From Mycolicibacterium chitae (GTDB taxonomy: Bacteria; Actinomycetota; Actinomycetes; Mycobacteriales; Mycobacteriaceae): 64,000 nt of DNA. The position numbers were made by a program, and so were the translations under genes. This document shows positions 1 to 9,258 of this stretch, piece after piece. Positions within the stretch are counted from its first letter, which is position 1. The number at the start of each line of letters is the position of its first letter. Where the stretch lies: contig NZ_LR134355.1 of assembly GCF_900637205.1 (NCBI RefSeq), forward strand, positions 1,736,001 to 1,800,000, given 5' to 3'. Under the pieces are notes generated by a model. It saw nothing but the letters and a program-made list of their open reading frames with translations, did not search any database and had not been told where the DNA came from.

Positions 1-412
1 CCACATGGTGCTGCTGGTCGACGAGTACGGCGCCATCGCCGGGCTGGTGACCATCGAGGACGTGCTCGAGGAGATCGTCGGCGAGATCGCCGACGAGTAC
101 GACGCCGACGAGATCGCGCCCATCGAGGAACTGGGCGATCGCTGCTACCGGGTCTCCACCCGGCTGCCCATCGAGGACCTCGGCGAGTTGTACGACGACG
201 TGGAGTTCGAGGACGACCTCGACGTGGACACCGTGGGCGGGTTGCTCGGGCTGGAACTGGGCCGGGTGCCGCTGCCCGGCGCCGAGGTGGTCTCGCACGG
301 GCTGCGACTGCGCGCCGAGGGCGGCAACGACCATCGCGGCCGGGTGCGCATCGGTACGGTCCTGGTCCGGCCCGTCGACCCCGTGCCCGCGGCGGAGGAG
401 GAGTCCCGGTGA
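1..412 (+). CDS. CorC/HlyC-family CBS-domain membrane protein, 3' part
   Basis: The gene enters from the left edge, with the reading frame beginning at base 2, and only its last 136 residues are present. They match the end of the hemolysin-C/CorC family: the tail of a CBS domain ([19 protein letters not shown]) followed by an acidic linker and the CorC_HlyC small domain ([17 protein letters not shown]). In this family an N-terminal membrane domain and paired CBS domains are linked to magnesium or cobalt efflux; that N-terminal part lies outside the window. Its stop overlaps the era start by 4 nt (GTGA), so the two are probably translationally coupled. In M. tuberculosis the equivalent gene is Rv2366c, near era. 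The family call is confident; the transported ion is not known. Confidence 0.85.
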   Translation, partial: HMVLLVDEYGAIAGLVTIEDVLEEIVGEIADEYDADEIAPIEELGDRCYRVSTRLPIEDLGELYDDVEFEDDLDVDTVGGLLGLELGRVPLPGAEVVSHGLRLRAEGGNDHRGRVRIGTVLVRPVDPVPAAEEESR

Positions 413-1332
413 CGAATACAGAGGGCGAATTCCGTTCCGGTTTCGTCTGTTTGGTGGGCCGGCCCAACACCGGCAAGTCCACGCTGACCAATGCGCTGGT
501 CGGCAGCAAGATCGCCATCACGTCGAACCGGCCGCAGACCACCCGGCACACCATCCGGGGAATCGTGCACCGGCCGGACTTCCAGATCGTCCTGGTGGAC
601 ACCCCGGGGCTGCATCGCCCGCGCACGCTGCTCGGGCAGCGCCTCAACGATCTGGTGCGCGACACCTACAGCGAGGTCGACGCGATCGGGCTGTGCATCC
701 CGGCCGACGAGGCGATCGGCCCGGGGGACCGCTGGATCTACCAGCAGATCCGCGAGGTGGCGCCGCGCACCACGCTGATCGTCATCGTCACCAAGATCGA
801 CAAGGTGCCCAAGGACCGGGTCGCGGCCCAATTGGTCGCTGTCGACCAGGAATTCGGCGAGCACGCGCGCGACATCGTGCCAGTCTCGGCGACCGCCGGC
901 ACCCAGGTCGACGCCCTGACCGACGTGCTGGTCAGCCACCTGCCGCCCGGGCCGGCGTTCTATCCCGACGGGGAGCTCACCGACGAGCCCGAGGAAGTCC
1001 TGATGGCCGAGCTGATCCGCGAGGCCGCACTCGAAGGGGTGCGCGACGAGCTGCCGCACTCGCTGGCGGTGGTCATCGACGAGGTCGAGGAGCGGCCCGA
1101 CCGCCCGGAAGGCGATCCGCTGATCGACGTGCGCGCCCTGCTGTACGTGGAGCGCGACAGCCAGAAGGGCATCGTCATCGGCAAGGGCGGGGCCCGGCTG
1201 CGCGAGGTCGGCACCGCCGCGCGCACCCAGATCGAGCGGCTGTTGGGCACCAAGGTCTATCTGGACCTGCGGGTGAAGGTCGCCAAGAACTGGCAGCGCG
1301 ACCCCAAACAGCTTGGCCGACTGGGCTTCTGA
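409..1332 (+). CDS. era: GTPase Era
   Basis: Encodes a 307-residue Era GTPase, which binds 16S rRNA and assists 30S subunit maturation. All family landmarks are visible: the P-loop GRPNTGKST (residues 17-25), the switch region with QTTRH, the G3 motif DTPG (64-67), the G4 motif TKID (128-131), the SAT motif near 158, and a C-terminal KH domain with GKGG near residue 257. Length is normal for the family. The GTG start overlaps the preceding CorC-like stop by 4 nt, so a separate Shine-Dalgarno is not needed. Unlike M. tuberculosis, two CAP-protein genes on the opposite strand separate era from amiA2/recO. Function is certain from the motifs. Confidence 0.97.
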   Translation: MTNTEGEFRSGFVCLVGRPNTGKSTLTNALVGSKIAITSNRPQTTRHTIRGIVHRPDFQIVLVDTPGLHRPRTLLGQRLNDLVRDTYSEVDAIGLCIPADEAIGPGDRWIYQQIREVAPRTTLIVIVTKIDKVPKDRVAAQLVAVDQEFGEHARDIVPVSATAGTQVDALTDVLVSHLPPGPAFYPDGELTDEPEEVLMAELIREAALEGVRDELPHSLAVVIDEVEERPDRPEGDPLIDVRALLYVERDSQKGIVIGKGGARLREVGTAARTQIERLLGTKVYLDLRVKVAKNWQRDPKQLGRLGF

Positions 1333-1341
1333 GCAGACCGA

Positions 1342-1896
1342 CTACGGGTGATTCGGCGGGCGCTGACCGAACTGCCGCGGCGGCGCCGGAACCGGGTTCG
1401 CGCCGTCGCCGGTGCCGTAGACCGCGACCACCACGCTGCGGTCGGGGACCAGGTTCTCCGACCAGACGCCGATGTCGACGTTGGCGCAGTCGTGCATGAT
1501 CGCGTGGTAGTCGGGCCGGTACCACCATTGGTTGAGGATCTCGACGCCGCTGATGGCCAGCGCCGGGTTGATCGCCACGGTCTCCGACACCGCGCCCTGG
1601 TAGCCGGCCTTGCGGGCGCGGTCGGCCACGGTCGAACCGTCCGAGCCGATGTCGCCGTCGAGTGCGCGGTTGTGCAGCACGTCGTTGGTGTGCCACTGGG
1701 CGGCCAGGCGCAGCTTCGGATTGATCTTGATCTTGGTGTCGCAGCCGGCGCGCTCGTGCATGGTGTAGACGTTGGCCACGACGCCGTCGTTGAGCCGACG
1801 GTTGTCGGCTCCGGCGACCGGTGCGGCCACCGAGGCGAAGGCCATCGCCGTCACCACACCGAACGCGGACCCTGCCGCGACACTGCGCATCCTCAT
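1342..1896 (-). CDS. Exported CAP-domain (SCP/PR-1-like) protein, copy 1
   Basis: A 184-residue exported protein. I chose the ATG at 1896 because it immediately precedes a signal peptide (MRMRSVAAGSAFGVVTAM, then VAAPVAGA); a more upstream in-frame start would add a charged, non-signal leader. The mature part has CAP/SCP features: a start like DNRRLNDGVVANVY, the helix HNRALDGDIGSDGSTVADRA, and a core W-Y-R-P-D-Y-H motif. Cysteines near residues 80 and 167 of the long frame could form a disulfide. The product is very similar to the protein encoded just upstream in transcription order (1946-2494), so the two are tandem paralogues. CAP proteins bind lipids or peptides in several organisms; the substrate here is unknown. 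The gene converges on era with a 9-nt gap. Confidence 0.8.
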   Translation of the reverse strand: MRMRSVAAGSAFGVVTAMAFASVAAPVAGADNRRLNDGVVANVYTMHERAGCDTKIKINPKLRLAAQWHTNDVLHNRALDGDIGSDGSTVADRARKAGYQGAVSETVAINPALAISGVEILNQWWYRPDYHAIMHDCANVDIGVWSENLVPDRSVVVAVYGTGDGANPVPAPPRQFGQRPPNHP

Positions 1897-1945
1897 GCGC
1901 AGGGAGATTACGCGAGTGCCCACCCGGACACAGCCGATTGGTCCC

Positions 1946-2494
1946 TCAGCCGAACTGCCGCGGCCCCACCGGGGCCGGGCCGGCGGCATCCCCGTGGCCG
2001 TACACGGCCACCAGCACGCTGCGGTCCAGGCTGTTCACCGACCACACCCCGATGTCGGTGTTGCCGCAGTCGGACATGGTCGCGTGGTAGTCGGGCCGGT
2101 AGAACCACTGGTTCATGATCTCGACGGCGTTGATGGCCAGCGCGGGGTTGATGGCGACGGTCTCGGCGACCTCGCCCTCGTAGCCGGCGGCGCGGGCCCG
2201 GTCGGCCACGGTCGAACCGTCCGAGCCGATGTCGCCGTCGAGCGCGCGGTTGTTCAGCACGTCGTTGGCGTGCCACTCGGCGGCCAGCCGCAGCTTCGGG
2301 TTCACCCGCACCATGGGTTCGATGTCGTAGTCGTCGGCGCAGCCGTTCTTCATCATCATGGTGTGCACGTTGGCGACGATGCTGTTGTTGAGGCGCTTGT
2401 TGTCGGCCGCGGCCGTCGGGGCCGCCAGCACTGTGACCGCGCTCAGAGCTGTGACCGCAAACATGATCGGGGCGGTGCGTGTGGTCCGTCTCAT
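1946..2494 (-). CDS. Exported CAP-domain (SCP/PR-1-like) protein, copy 2
   Basis: A 182-residue exported protein starting at the ATG at 2494 (MRRTTRTAPIMFAVTAL), with a signal peptide ending at PTAAA. The mature region repeats the pattern of copy 1 (NKRLNNSIVANVHT, then NNRALDGDIGSDGSTVADRA, then MNQWFYRPDYHATM). A -10-like TAAGAT (complement of 2502-2507) lies exactly 7 nt upstream of the ATG with no Shine-Dalgarno, which suggests leaderless translation. Only 17 nt separate it from the amiA2 stop, so it may also be read from amiA2. Part of the DNA (about 2199-2300) is almost identical to copy 1 at an offset of 580 bp, pointing to a recent duplication or gene conversion. Family assignment is good; the ligand is unknown. 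Confidence 0.8.
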   Translation of the reverse strand: MRRTTRTAPIMFAVTALSAVTVLAAPTAAADNKRLNNSIVANVHTMMMKNGCADDYDIEPMVRVNPKLRLAAEWHANDVLNNRALDGDIGSDGSTVADRARAAGYEGEVAETVAINPALAINAVEIMNQWFYRPDYHATMSDCGNTDIGVWSVNSLDRSVLVAVYGHGDAAGPAPVGPRQFG

Positions 2495-2501
2495 CTGGCC
2501 G

Positions 2502-2507
2502 ATCTTA
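2502..2507 (-). promoter_or_regulatory. -10 element for leaderless CAP copy 2
   Basis: On the minus strand the hexamer TAAGAT is followed by seven bases and then the ATG at 2494. This TAnnnT-N7-start layout places the expected transcription start at the initiation codon, and there is no purine-rich ribosome binding site. I see no convincing -35 hexamer. Confidence 0.45.
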
Positions 2508-2511
2508 AAGG

Positions 2512-3933
2512 TCAGTCCGACTGCGTCCACCAGGCGGTCGGTTGGCGGGTGTGCCAACCGTTGACCGCCTCGAGCGCGGCGGCCAGCGAGATCAACAGCG
2601 GTTCGCTGTTGGCCGGTCCCATCAGCTGCACGCCGATCGGCAGACCGCCGTCGGCGAACCCGGCCGGAATATTGATCGACGGCCACCCCAGGACGTTCCA
2701 CGGCCAGGTCGCCGGGCACGCGGCGATCATGGTGCGGTCGGTGCCGAGCCCCCCGAGGTCGTCGAACGCGTCGACGCGCAGCGGCGGCTGGGCGGTGGTC
2801 GGGGCGACGATCACGTCGACGGTGTCGAAGATCGCCCCGACGCGCCGCTGCGCCACGGCCTCGTGCCGGCGCGCCCGGCGCAGTACCTGTTCGGAGAGCA
2901 CCCGGCCCATCCGCAGGTTGGCCCTGGTCCGCGGGTCCAGTTCGGCCGCGTCGCCCATCCGGTGCGCCCAGTCCAACAATCCCGAGGTCGAGCGGGACAG
3001 GAAACTCCACGACAGGCGCAGCCCGTAGTCCGGGTTGCCGGTCATCACGGTGTGCCCGAGTTCGCCGAGCTGATCGCCGACCCGCTCGAGCGCGGCGCGG
3101 ATCTGCGGGTCCAGCTTGGCGCGAAATCCGGTGAACGGGAACCGGGTCGACAGCGCGACGCGCAGCGCGCCGGGGGCGGTGCCGACCGCCTCGAAGGCCG
3201 CGATCGGCGGCGGCTGATGCAGGTCCCCGGCCGCGTTGCCGGAGACCGCGTCGAGCACCAGTGCGGCGTCGGCGACGGTGTGGGCCAGCACGCCGTTGAC
3301 GGTGATGCCGTTGAAGGACTCCGGCAGCGGCCAGGTGGAGATGCGGCCGCGCTGCGGTTTGATGCCGACCAGGTTGGTCCACGCGGCCGGGATGCGCACG
3401 CTGCCGGCGCCGTCGGAACCGATGGCGGCGGGCACCAGCCCGGCGGCCACCGCCGCGGCGCTGCCGCCGGAGGACCCGCCCGGAGTGTGGTTGGCGGACC
3501 ACGGGTTTCGGGTGTGCCCGAACGCCGGTCCGCTGGTGAACGGCCACTGGCCGAACTCGCAGGTGTTGGTCTTGCCGACGATCACCGCGCCGGCCGCCCG
3601 CAGCCGGCGGACCACCTCGGAGTCCGCGGTCGCCGGCGGTACGGGCCCCGAGGTGCCGAAAGCCGTTGGCGCACCGGCCACATCGACGTCGTCCTTGACC
3701 GCGATGGGGATGCCCAGCAGCGGGGACCGGTCGCCGGCGGCGCGGCGCCGGTCGGCCTCGGCGGCCTCGGCCAGCGCCGAGGCCGCCAGCACCACCCGAA
3801 ACGCGTTCAGCCGGGGCTGGCTGGCCTCGATGTCCCGCAGCGACTGCTGTACCAGGTCCACCGCGGTCGCGGCGCCGCTGGCCAATTGGAAGCGCTGATC
3901 GGAGACGGTGGGATAGCGGTGTGTGAGGCGCAT
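2512..3933 (-). CDS. amiA2: Amidase (amidase-signature family), AmiA2-like
   Basis: A 473-residue amidase-signature enzyme that hydrolyses carboxamides to acid plus ammonia. The Ser-cisSer-Lys catalytic triad is readable: the Lys in the IPIAVKDDVDVAG segment (about residue 83), and the Gly/Ser-rich signature GGSSGGSAAAVAAG (about 155-168) followed by the nucleophile segment GSDGAGSVRIPAAW. The start at 3933 (MRLTHRYPTVSDQ) fits the family length; the longer upstream frame is unrelated. It lies on the opposite strand immediately before recO, the same arrangement as Rv2363/recO in M. tuberculosis, which supports the amiA2 name. The physiological substrate is not known; members act on varied aryl and short aliphatic amides. 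Confidence 0.92.
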   Translation of the reverse strand: MRLTHRYPTVSDQRFQLASGAATAVDLVQQSLRDIEASQPRLNAFRVVLAASALAEAAEADRRRAAGDRSPLLGIPIAVKDDVDVAGAPTAFGTSGPVPPATADSEVVRRLRAAGAVIVGKTNTCEFGQWPFTSGPAFGHTRNPWSANHTPGGSSGGSAAAVAAGLVPAAIGSDGAGSVRIPAAWTNLVGIKPQRGRISTWPLPESFNGITVNGVLAHTVADAALVLDAVSGNAAGDLHQPPPIAAFEAVGTAPGALRVALSTRFPFTGFRAKLDPQIRAALERVGDQLGELGHTVMTGNPDYGLRLSWSFLSRSTSGLLDWAHRMGDAAELDPRTRANLRMGRVLSEQVLRRARRHEAVAQRRVGAIFDTVDVIVAPTTAQPPLRVDAFDDLGGLGTDRTMIAACPATWPWNVLGWPSINIPAGFADGGLPIGVQLMGPANSEPLLISLAAALEAVNGWHTRQPTAWWTQSD

Positions 3934-4029
3934 TGTGTCTTCGACCCTACTGAGCGCGGGTGCGGTGCCCTCCCGGCGTGTCCGGCGCGCCAAGTGGATC
4001 TGGTCGTCGCGGCAAGGGACACTGGTCCG

Positions 4030-4896
4030 ATGCGGCTTTATCGGGATCGGGCGGTTGTGCTGCGCCAGCACAAGCTCGGCGAGGCCGACCGCATCGTTTC
4101 GCTGCTCACCCGCGACAACGGGTTGGTGCGCGCGGTCGCCAAGGGGGTGCGACGCACCCGCAGCAAGTTCGGCTCCCGGCTCGAGCCGTTCGCGCACATC
4201 GACGTCCAGCTGCATCCCGGCCGCAACCTCGACATCGTCACGCAGGTGGTGTCCATCGACGCGTTCGCCTCCGACATCGTCAGCGACTACGGCCGCTACA
4301 CCAGCGCGTGCGCCGTGCTCGAGACCGCCGAGCGGCTCGCCGGCGAGGAGCGGGCCGCGGTGCCGGCCCTGCATCGGCTGACCGTGGCGGCGCTGCGCGC
4401 CGTCGCCGACGGGAACCGGCCCCGGGAACTGGTGCTCGACGCCTACCTGCTGCGCGCGATGGGGATCTCCGGCTGGGCGCCGGCGTTGACCGAATGCGCC
4501 CGCTGCGCTGCCCCCGGCCCGCACCGGGCTTTTCACGTCGCCGCCGGTGGCAGCGTGTGCGTGCACTGCCGGCCGTCCGGGTCCAGCACCCCGCCGCAGG
4601 GTGTGCTGGATCTGATGGCGGCCCTGAACGACGGCGACTGGGCGCACGCCGAGGCGTCCCCGTCGAACTACCGCAGCCAGGCCAGCGGTCTGGTGGCCGC
4701 GCACCTGCAGTGGCATCTGGAGCGGCAGCTGCGGACATTGCCGCTGGTGGAGCGCGGTGAGCGGGGTGTGCCCGGCGGTCTTGGGACGGCCCTCGAACAG
4801 CGCCTCGCCGCGGTCAGGCAGGATGTGCCCCATGGCTTTGAAGAGGGAAGGAAAGCAGGCCCAGGCGGACTGCCCCCAGCTGCCGCCGGCGCCTGA
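4030..4896 (+). CDS. recO: DNA repair protein RecO
   Basis: A 288-residue RecO, which loads RecA onto SSB-coated single-stranded DNA and anneals strands in the RecFOR pathway. The N-terminal OB-fold segment ([20 protein letters not shown]) and a C-terminal four-cysteine zinc site ([13 protein letters not shown]...CVHC, about residues 157-180) are both present. The start at 4030 is the only ATG that fits the OB fold. The C-terminus is odd: after the usual end near RTLPLVER it continues for roughly 40 residues of low-complexity sequence that overlap the uppS start by 65 nt. This could be a real extension or the loss of an earlier stop. Synteny with amiA2 and uppS matches M. tuberculosis. Confidence 0.93.
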   Translation: MRLYRDRAVVLRQHKLGEADRIVSLLTRDNGLVRAVAKGVRRTRSKFGSRLEPFAHIDVQLHPGRNLDIVTQVVSIDAFASDIVSDYGRYTSACAVLETAERLAGEERAAVPALHRLTVAALRAVADGNRPRELVLDAYLLRAMGISGWAPALTECARCAAPGPHRAFHVAAGGSVCVHCRPSGSSTPPQGVLDLMAALNDGDWAHAEASPSNYRSQASGLVAAHLQWHLERQLRTLPLVERGERGVPGGLGTALEQRLAAVRQDVPHGFEEGRKAGPGGLPPAAAGA

Positions 4897-5725
4897 GGAC
4901 TACCCGACCTTTCCCGACACCTCGACATGGCCGGTGTTGTTCCCCGACCTGCCCGCGGCCCCCGACGGCGGGCCGCGCCGACCGCCGCAGCACACCTCCA
5001 AGGCCGCGGCGCCGCAGATCCCCGCCGACCAGCTGCCCAACCACGTGGCGCTGGTGATGGACGGCAACGGGCGCTGGGCCAAGCAGCGCGGCATGGCCCG
5101 CACCGAGGGGCACAAGATGGGCGAGGCCGTGCTCATCGACATCACCTGCGGGGCGATCGAACTCGGGATCAAGCACCTGTCGGTGTACGCGTTCTCCACC
5201 GAGAACTGGAAGCGCAGCACCGAGGAGGTGCGCTTCCTGATGGGCTTCAACCGCGAGGTGGTGCGGCGCCGCCGCGAGGCCCTGGACATCATGGGCGTCA
5301 ACATGCGCTGGGTGGGATCGCGCCCGCGGATGTGGCGCAGCGTCATCAAGGAATTCGACATTGCCGAGGAGATGACCATCGGCAACGACACGATCATCGT
5401 CAACTACTGCGTCAACTACGGGGGACGCACCGAGATCGTGGAGGCCACCCGCGAGATCGCCCGGCAGGCCGCCGAGGGCAAGCTGAAACCGGACAAGATC
5501 GACGACGACACCATCGCGCAGCACCTGCACCGGCCCGACATCCCGGACGTGGACCTGTTCATCCGGACCTCGGGGGAGCAGCGGGCCAGCAACTTCATGC
5601 TGTGGCAGTCGGCGTATGCCGAGTACGTCTTCCAGGACAAGCTGTGGCCGGATTACGACCGCCGCGACCTGTGGGCGGCCTGCGAGGAGTACGTCTCGCG
5701 CAACCGGCGGTTCGGCAGGGCCTGA
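4832..5725 (+). CDS. uppS: Decaprenyl diphosphate synthase (cis-prenyltransferase)
   Basis: A 297-residue cis-prenyltransferase that extends a short isoprenyl diphosphate with IPP to make decaprenyl diphosphate, the lipid carrier for peptidoglycan, arabinogalactan and mannan precursors. Landmarks are the substrate loop [16 protein letters not shown] (catalytic Asp near residue 76), the helix [17 protein letters not shown], and the C-terminal [21 protein letters not shown]. The mycobacterial N-terminal extension ([21 protein letters not shown]) is present. The start at 4832 gives the length expected for the Rv2361c family and overlaps the recO 3' end. It is followed with a 1-nt overlap by a conserved hypothetical gene, so recO-uppS-hypothetical form one transcription unit. 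Confidence 0.96.
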   Translation: MALKREGKQAQADCPQLPPAPEDYPTFPDTSTWPVLFPDLPAAPDGGPRRPPQHTSKAAAPQIPADQLPNHVALVMDGNGRWAKQRGMARTEGHKMGEAVLIDITCGAIELGIKHLSVYAFSTENWKRSTEEVRFLMGFNREVVRRRREALDIMGVNMRWVGSRPRMWRSVIKEFDIAEEMTIGNDTIIVNYCVNYGGRTEIVEATREIARQAAEGKLKPDKIDDDTIAQHLHRPDIPDVDLFIRTSGEQRASNFMLWQSAYAEYVFQDKLWPDYDRRDLWAACEEYVSRNRRFGRA

Positions 5726-6201
5726 TGTCCGAAGCCTCGCTGACCCAACGCTTGTCGTCCGCGCTCGCCGACGTCGCGAACGTCGTCGAGGAATCCGACG
5801 GCGCGCTGACCGTCAGCCAGGCCGGGGCGGTGGCCTCGCTGCGGGTGGTGACCATCGCCGAGGGTCTGGAGATGGTCTCGTTGACCCAGCCGCTGGCGTG
5901 GGATCTGCCGTTGAACGCCAAGCTGCGCGCGGCGGTCGCCGAGCACGCCGCCCACACCGTGCTGGGCACGGTCGCGCTGATCGAGAAGGCCCCCGAGCAA
6001 TCCTCGGCGAAGCATGCGGGCACCCCGGCCAACGGCGACTCGGTGACCAGTGCGCGCCGGCGCACGCCGAGCAAGAAGGTCGCCGACGTGATGCTGCGCT
6101 ACAACTTTCCGGGGGCCGGCCTGAGCGACGACGCGCTGCGCACCCTGATCCTCATGGTGTTGGCCGCCGGTTCCGACGTGCGCCGCGCCCTGCTGAACTA
6201 G
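5725..6201 (+). CDS. Conserved mycobacterial hypothetical protein (Rv2360c position)
   Basis: A 158-residue protein of unknown function whose ATG shares one base with the uppS stop (TGATG), indicating coupled translation. It begins [21 protein letters not shown] and has a central linker rich in Ser/Thr/Lys/Arg (TSARRRTPSKK) and a C-terminal helical segment (GLSDDALRTLILMVLAAGSDVRRALL). There is no signal peptide or membrane helix. Its place directly after uppS and before the convergent zur gene matches Rv2360c of M. tuberculosis. The last 4 nt overlap the zur stop on the other strand. I do not recognise a domain and assign no function. Confidence 0.8.
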   Translation: MSEASLTQRLSSALADVANVVEESDGALTVSQAGAVASLRVVTIAEGLEMVSLTQPLAWDLPLNAKLRAAVAEHAAHTVLGTVALIEKAPEQSSAKHAGTPANGDSVTSARRRTPSKKVADVMLRYNFPGAGLSDDALRTLILMVLAAGSDVRRALLN

Positions 6202-6590
6202 CGGCAGGCCCGGCAGGTGCCAAAGATCTCGATGGTGTGGCTGACGTCGGAGTAGTCGTGCTGCACAGCCATTTCCGCGGCCCACGCCTCCACCTCGGGG
6301 CCGTCGACCTCCACCGTCGCGCCGCAGTGCCGGCAGACCAGGTGATGGTGGTGATGCGAGGAGCAGCGCCGGTACACCGATTCGCCGGTGTCGATGCGCA
6401 GGGTGTCGACCAGGTTGGCCGCCGACATCGACTGCAGGGTGCGGTAGACGGTGGTCAGCCCGATGTTCTCGCCGCGGCGTCGCAACTCGTCGTGCAGTTC
6501 CTGGGCGGTGCGGAATTCGTCGACGCTGTCGAGCAGTTCGGTGATGGCCGCGCGCTGCCGGGTCGCGCGGGTGGGCCGGGCCGCCGTCAT
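6198..6590 (-). CDS. zur: Zinc uptake regulator Zur (FurB)
   Basis: A 130-residue Fur-family repressor that, when loaded with zinc, shuts off zinc uptake and alternative ribosomal protein genes. The N-terminal winged helix carries TTVYRTLQSMS, followed by the His-rich metal segment SSHHHHHLV (about 77-85), the first structural CxxC (CRHCG, about 86-90) and the second (CRAC, about 126-129). Size matches FurB of M. tuberculosis (Rv2359). It is the second gene of an smtB-zur operon: the ATG at 6590 overlaps the smtB stop by 4 nt. A 21-bp dyad upstream of smtB (6957-6977) is the likely operator. Confidence is high. Confidence 0.95.
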   Translation of the reverse strand: MTAARPTRATRQRAAITELLDSVDEFRTAQELHDELRRRGENIGLTTVYRTLQSMSAANLVDTLRIDTGESVYRRCSSHHHHHLVCRHCGATVEVDGPEVEAWAAEMAVQHDYSDVSHTIEIFGTCRACR

Positions 6591-6937
6591 GGGTGGTCCT
6601 CGGCGGCGTGGGCGACCGCGTCGACGACGATGTGGGCCAGGTGGTGATCGACCAGCCGGTAGAGCACCTCGCGCCCGGAGCGCTCACCGGCCACGACGCC
6701 GGCGGACTTGAGGATGCGCAGATGCTGGCTCACCAGCGGCTGCGGCACGCCGAGGGCGTCGACGAGTTCGTGCACGCAGCGGCGCGACTCGCGCAGTTGC
6801 AGCACGATCGCGATGCGCACCGGGGCGGCCAGCGCCCGCAGGATGTCGCCGGCGGCGTCCAGGGTTTCCCGCTCGGGCAGTTCCGGGAAGGGTTCGTCGG
6901 AGTGCGGATGGTGTAGTTCGTCGGTCGACGTCGACAT
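6587..6937 (-). CDS. smtB: ArsR/SmtB-family zinc-sensing repressor
   Basis: A 116-residue ArsR/SmtB repressor that releases DNA on binding zinc, and in M. tuberculosis (Rv2358) controls the smtB-zur operon. It contains the winged helix (LGVPQPLVSQHLRILKSAGVV) and the alpha-5 metal motif, in which Asp and His residues recur (LVDHHLAHIVVDAVAHAAE). I chose the ATG at 6937 because a GGAGG (complement of 6946-6950) sits 8 nt upstream; a GTG at 6946 would overlap that ribosome binding site. Overlapping ATGA couples it to zur. Together the two proteins form a zinc-high/zinc-low switch. Confidence 0.94.
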   Translation of the reverse strand: MSTSTDELHHPHSDEPFPELPERETLDAAGDILRALAAPVRIAIVLQLRESRRCVHELVDALGVPQPLVSQHLRILKSAGVVAGERSGREVLYRLVDHHLAHIVVDAVAHAAEDHP

Positions 6938-6956
6938 GCTGGCCACCTCCCGAGTC

Positions 6957-6977
6957 TATTGGAAACGATTTTCAATA
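6957..6977. promoter_or_regulatory. Zinc-responsive operator (Zur/SmtB dyad) of smtB-zur
   Basis: A 21-bp near-perfect inverted repeat reading TATTGgAAAcg / aTTTtCAATA, centred 30 bp upstream of the smtB ATG. The arms TATTG...CAATA and the inner GAAA/TTTC pairing resemble Fur-type 19-21-bp boxes. On the minus strand it overlaps a TAGACT hexamer, so occupancy would block the promoter. That it is the Zur or SmtB target is inferred from its position and symmetry. Confidence 0.75.
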
Positions 6978-7058
6978 CCAGGTTGCCACTGTTTCATGCA
7001 GTCTCACGCATGTCAAAGGCTTCGGTCGAACGCGCCCGTGCGTGTCGGTCGGTGCCGC

Positions 7059-7064
7059 TACCGT
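7059..7064 (+). promoter_or_regulatory. -10 element for the leaderless SIMPL-domain gene
   Basis: TACCGT lies exactly 7 nt upstream of the ATG at 7072 with no ribosome binding site between, the layout of a leaderless mycobacterial transcript. No clear -35 is seen. Confidence 0.4.
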
Positions 7065-7071
7065 CGCTGCC

Positions 7072-7725
7072 ATGAATCCTCTGGAGATCATCGTCCGCGG
7101 TCACGCCCGGCAGCGCTACCCGGCGGAACGCGCGAGCGTCGGGCTGTCCGCCACGTTGGAGGGCGGCGAGCGCGAGGACGTGTACCGCCGCGCCGTCGCC
7201 CTGGCCGAGCCGTTGGGCGAGGACCTGCGGCGGTGCCAGGACGCCGGGGCCGTGACGCGGTGGAGCAGCGACCAGTTGCGGGTGTACAGCTACCGGCCGT
7301 ACTCGGAGACCAAGACCCGCCGGCTGCGCTACCGGGTGGCCATCAAGTTCGATGCCGAGTTCACCGATTTCGAGCAGCTCTCGGCGTTCCTGGATCGCTG
7401 GGCGGTCTCCGACGGCGTTGAGGTGGGCTACACCCGCTGGGACGTCACCGAGGACAACCGCCGACAGTACGAGGCGCAGCTGCGCCGCGACGCGGTCGGC
7501 GACGCCACCGCCAAGGCCCAGGCCTACGCCGACGCCGCCGGCCGCGGCAAGGTCGTCGCGGTGCAACTATCCGACCCGGACATGCTCGACACCGGCCACC
7601 GAGCGGGCCCGCGCGTGATGGCGATGGCCGCGCTCGCGGACTCCGCGGGGGCCCCGGAGCTCGATCTGCAGCCCGACGACATCGAGCTCTCGGTGTCGGT
7701 GGATGCGCGATTCCTGGCCGAGTAG
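7072..7725 (+). CDS. SIMPL-domain (DUF541) protein
   Basis: A 217-residue protein of the SIMPL/DUF541 family. It opens directly with the first beta strand (MNPLEIIVRGHARQRYPAERA), has the central repeat YRVAIKFDAEFTDFEQLSAF and ends VDARFLAE. There is no signal peptide, so unlike many family members it is probably cytoplasmic. The ATG at 7072 follows a -10-like TACCGT by 7 nt. It stands alone between the smtB-zur operon, which it diverges from, and glyS. Family members occur in signalling or stress contexts with no defined enzymatic activity; no function can be assigned here. Confidence 0.8.
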   Translation: MNPLEIIVRGHARQRYPAERASVGLSATLEGGEREDVYRRAVALAEPLGEDLRRCQDAGAVTRWSSDQLRVYSYRPYSETKTRRLRYRVAIKFDAEFTDFEQLSAFLDRWAVSDGVEVGYTRWDVTEDNRRQYEAQLRRDAVGDATAKAQAYADAAGRGKVVAVQLSDPDMLDTGHRAGPRVMAMAALADSAGAPELDLQPDDIELSVSVDARFLAE

Positions 7726-7836
7726 GGAAGCCCGCTGAATCCGATTGCGGTGCTCCTCACCGCCTCGTGCCTCGGCGGTTTCGTCGCGCCGCTAGGCTAG
7801 CCGGGTTGCATCCCCCCAGACAGGAGAGCTTTTCCC

Positions 7837-9222
<1,386 letters not shown>

Positions 9223-9229
9223 CCGCTCG

Positions 9230-9258
9230 TCACATCCGGCCGTCTCACATCCGGCCGT
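9230..9258. repeat. 15-bp tandem duplication at the glyS/DUF1206 junction
   Basis: The 14-mer TCACATCCGGCCGT occurs at 9230-9243 and again at 9245-9258, one base apart. The second copy contains the stop codon and last codons of the DUF1206 gene; the first lies in the 22-nt convergent gap. It looks like a slipped-strand duplication of the gene end. Confidence 0.8.

Noticed and set aside
145-1059. Long minus-strand open frame opposite era
   Set aside because: Shadow frame in GC-rich DNA; composition is Asp/Gly/Val/Arg-rich with no domain, while the plus strand encodes all Era motifs.
6938-6946. GTG start for smtB at 6946
   Set aside because: It overlaps the GGAGG that serves the ATG at 6937.
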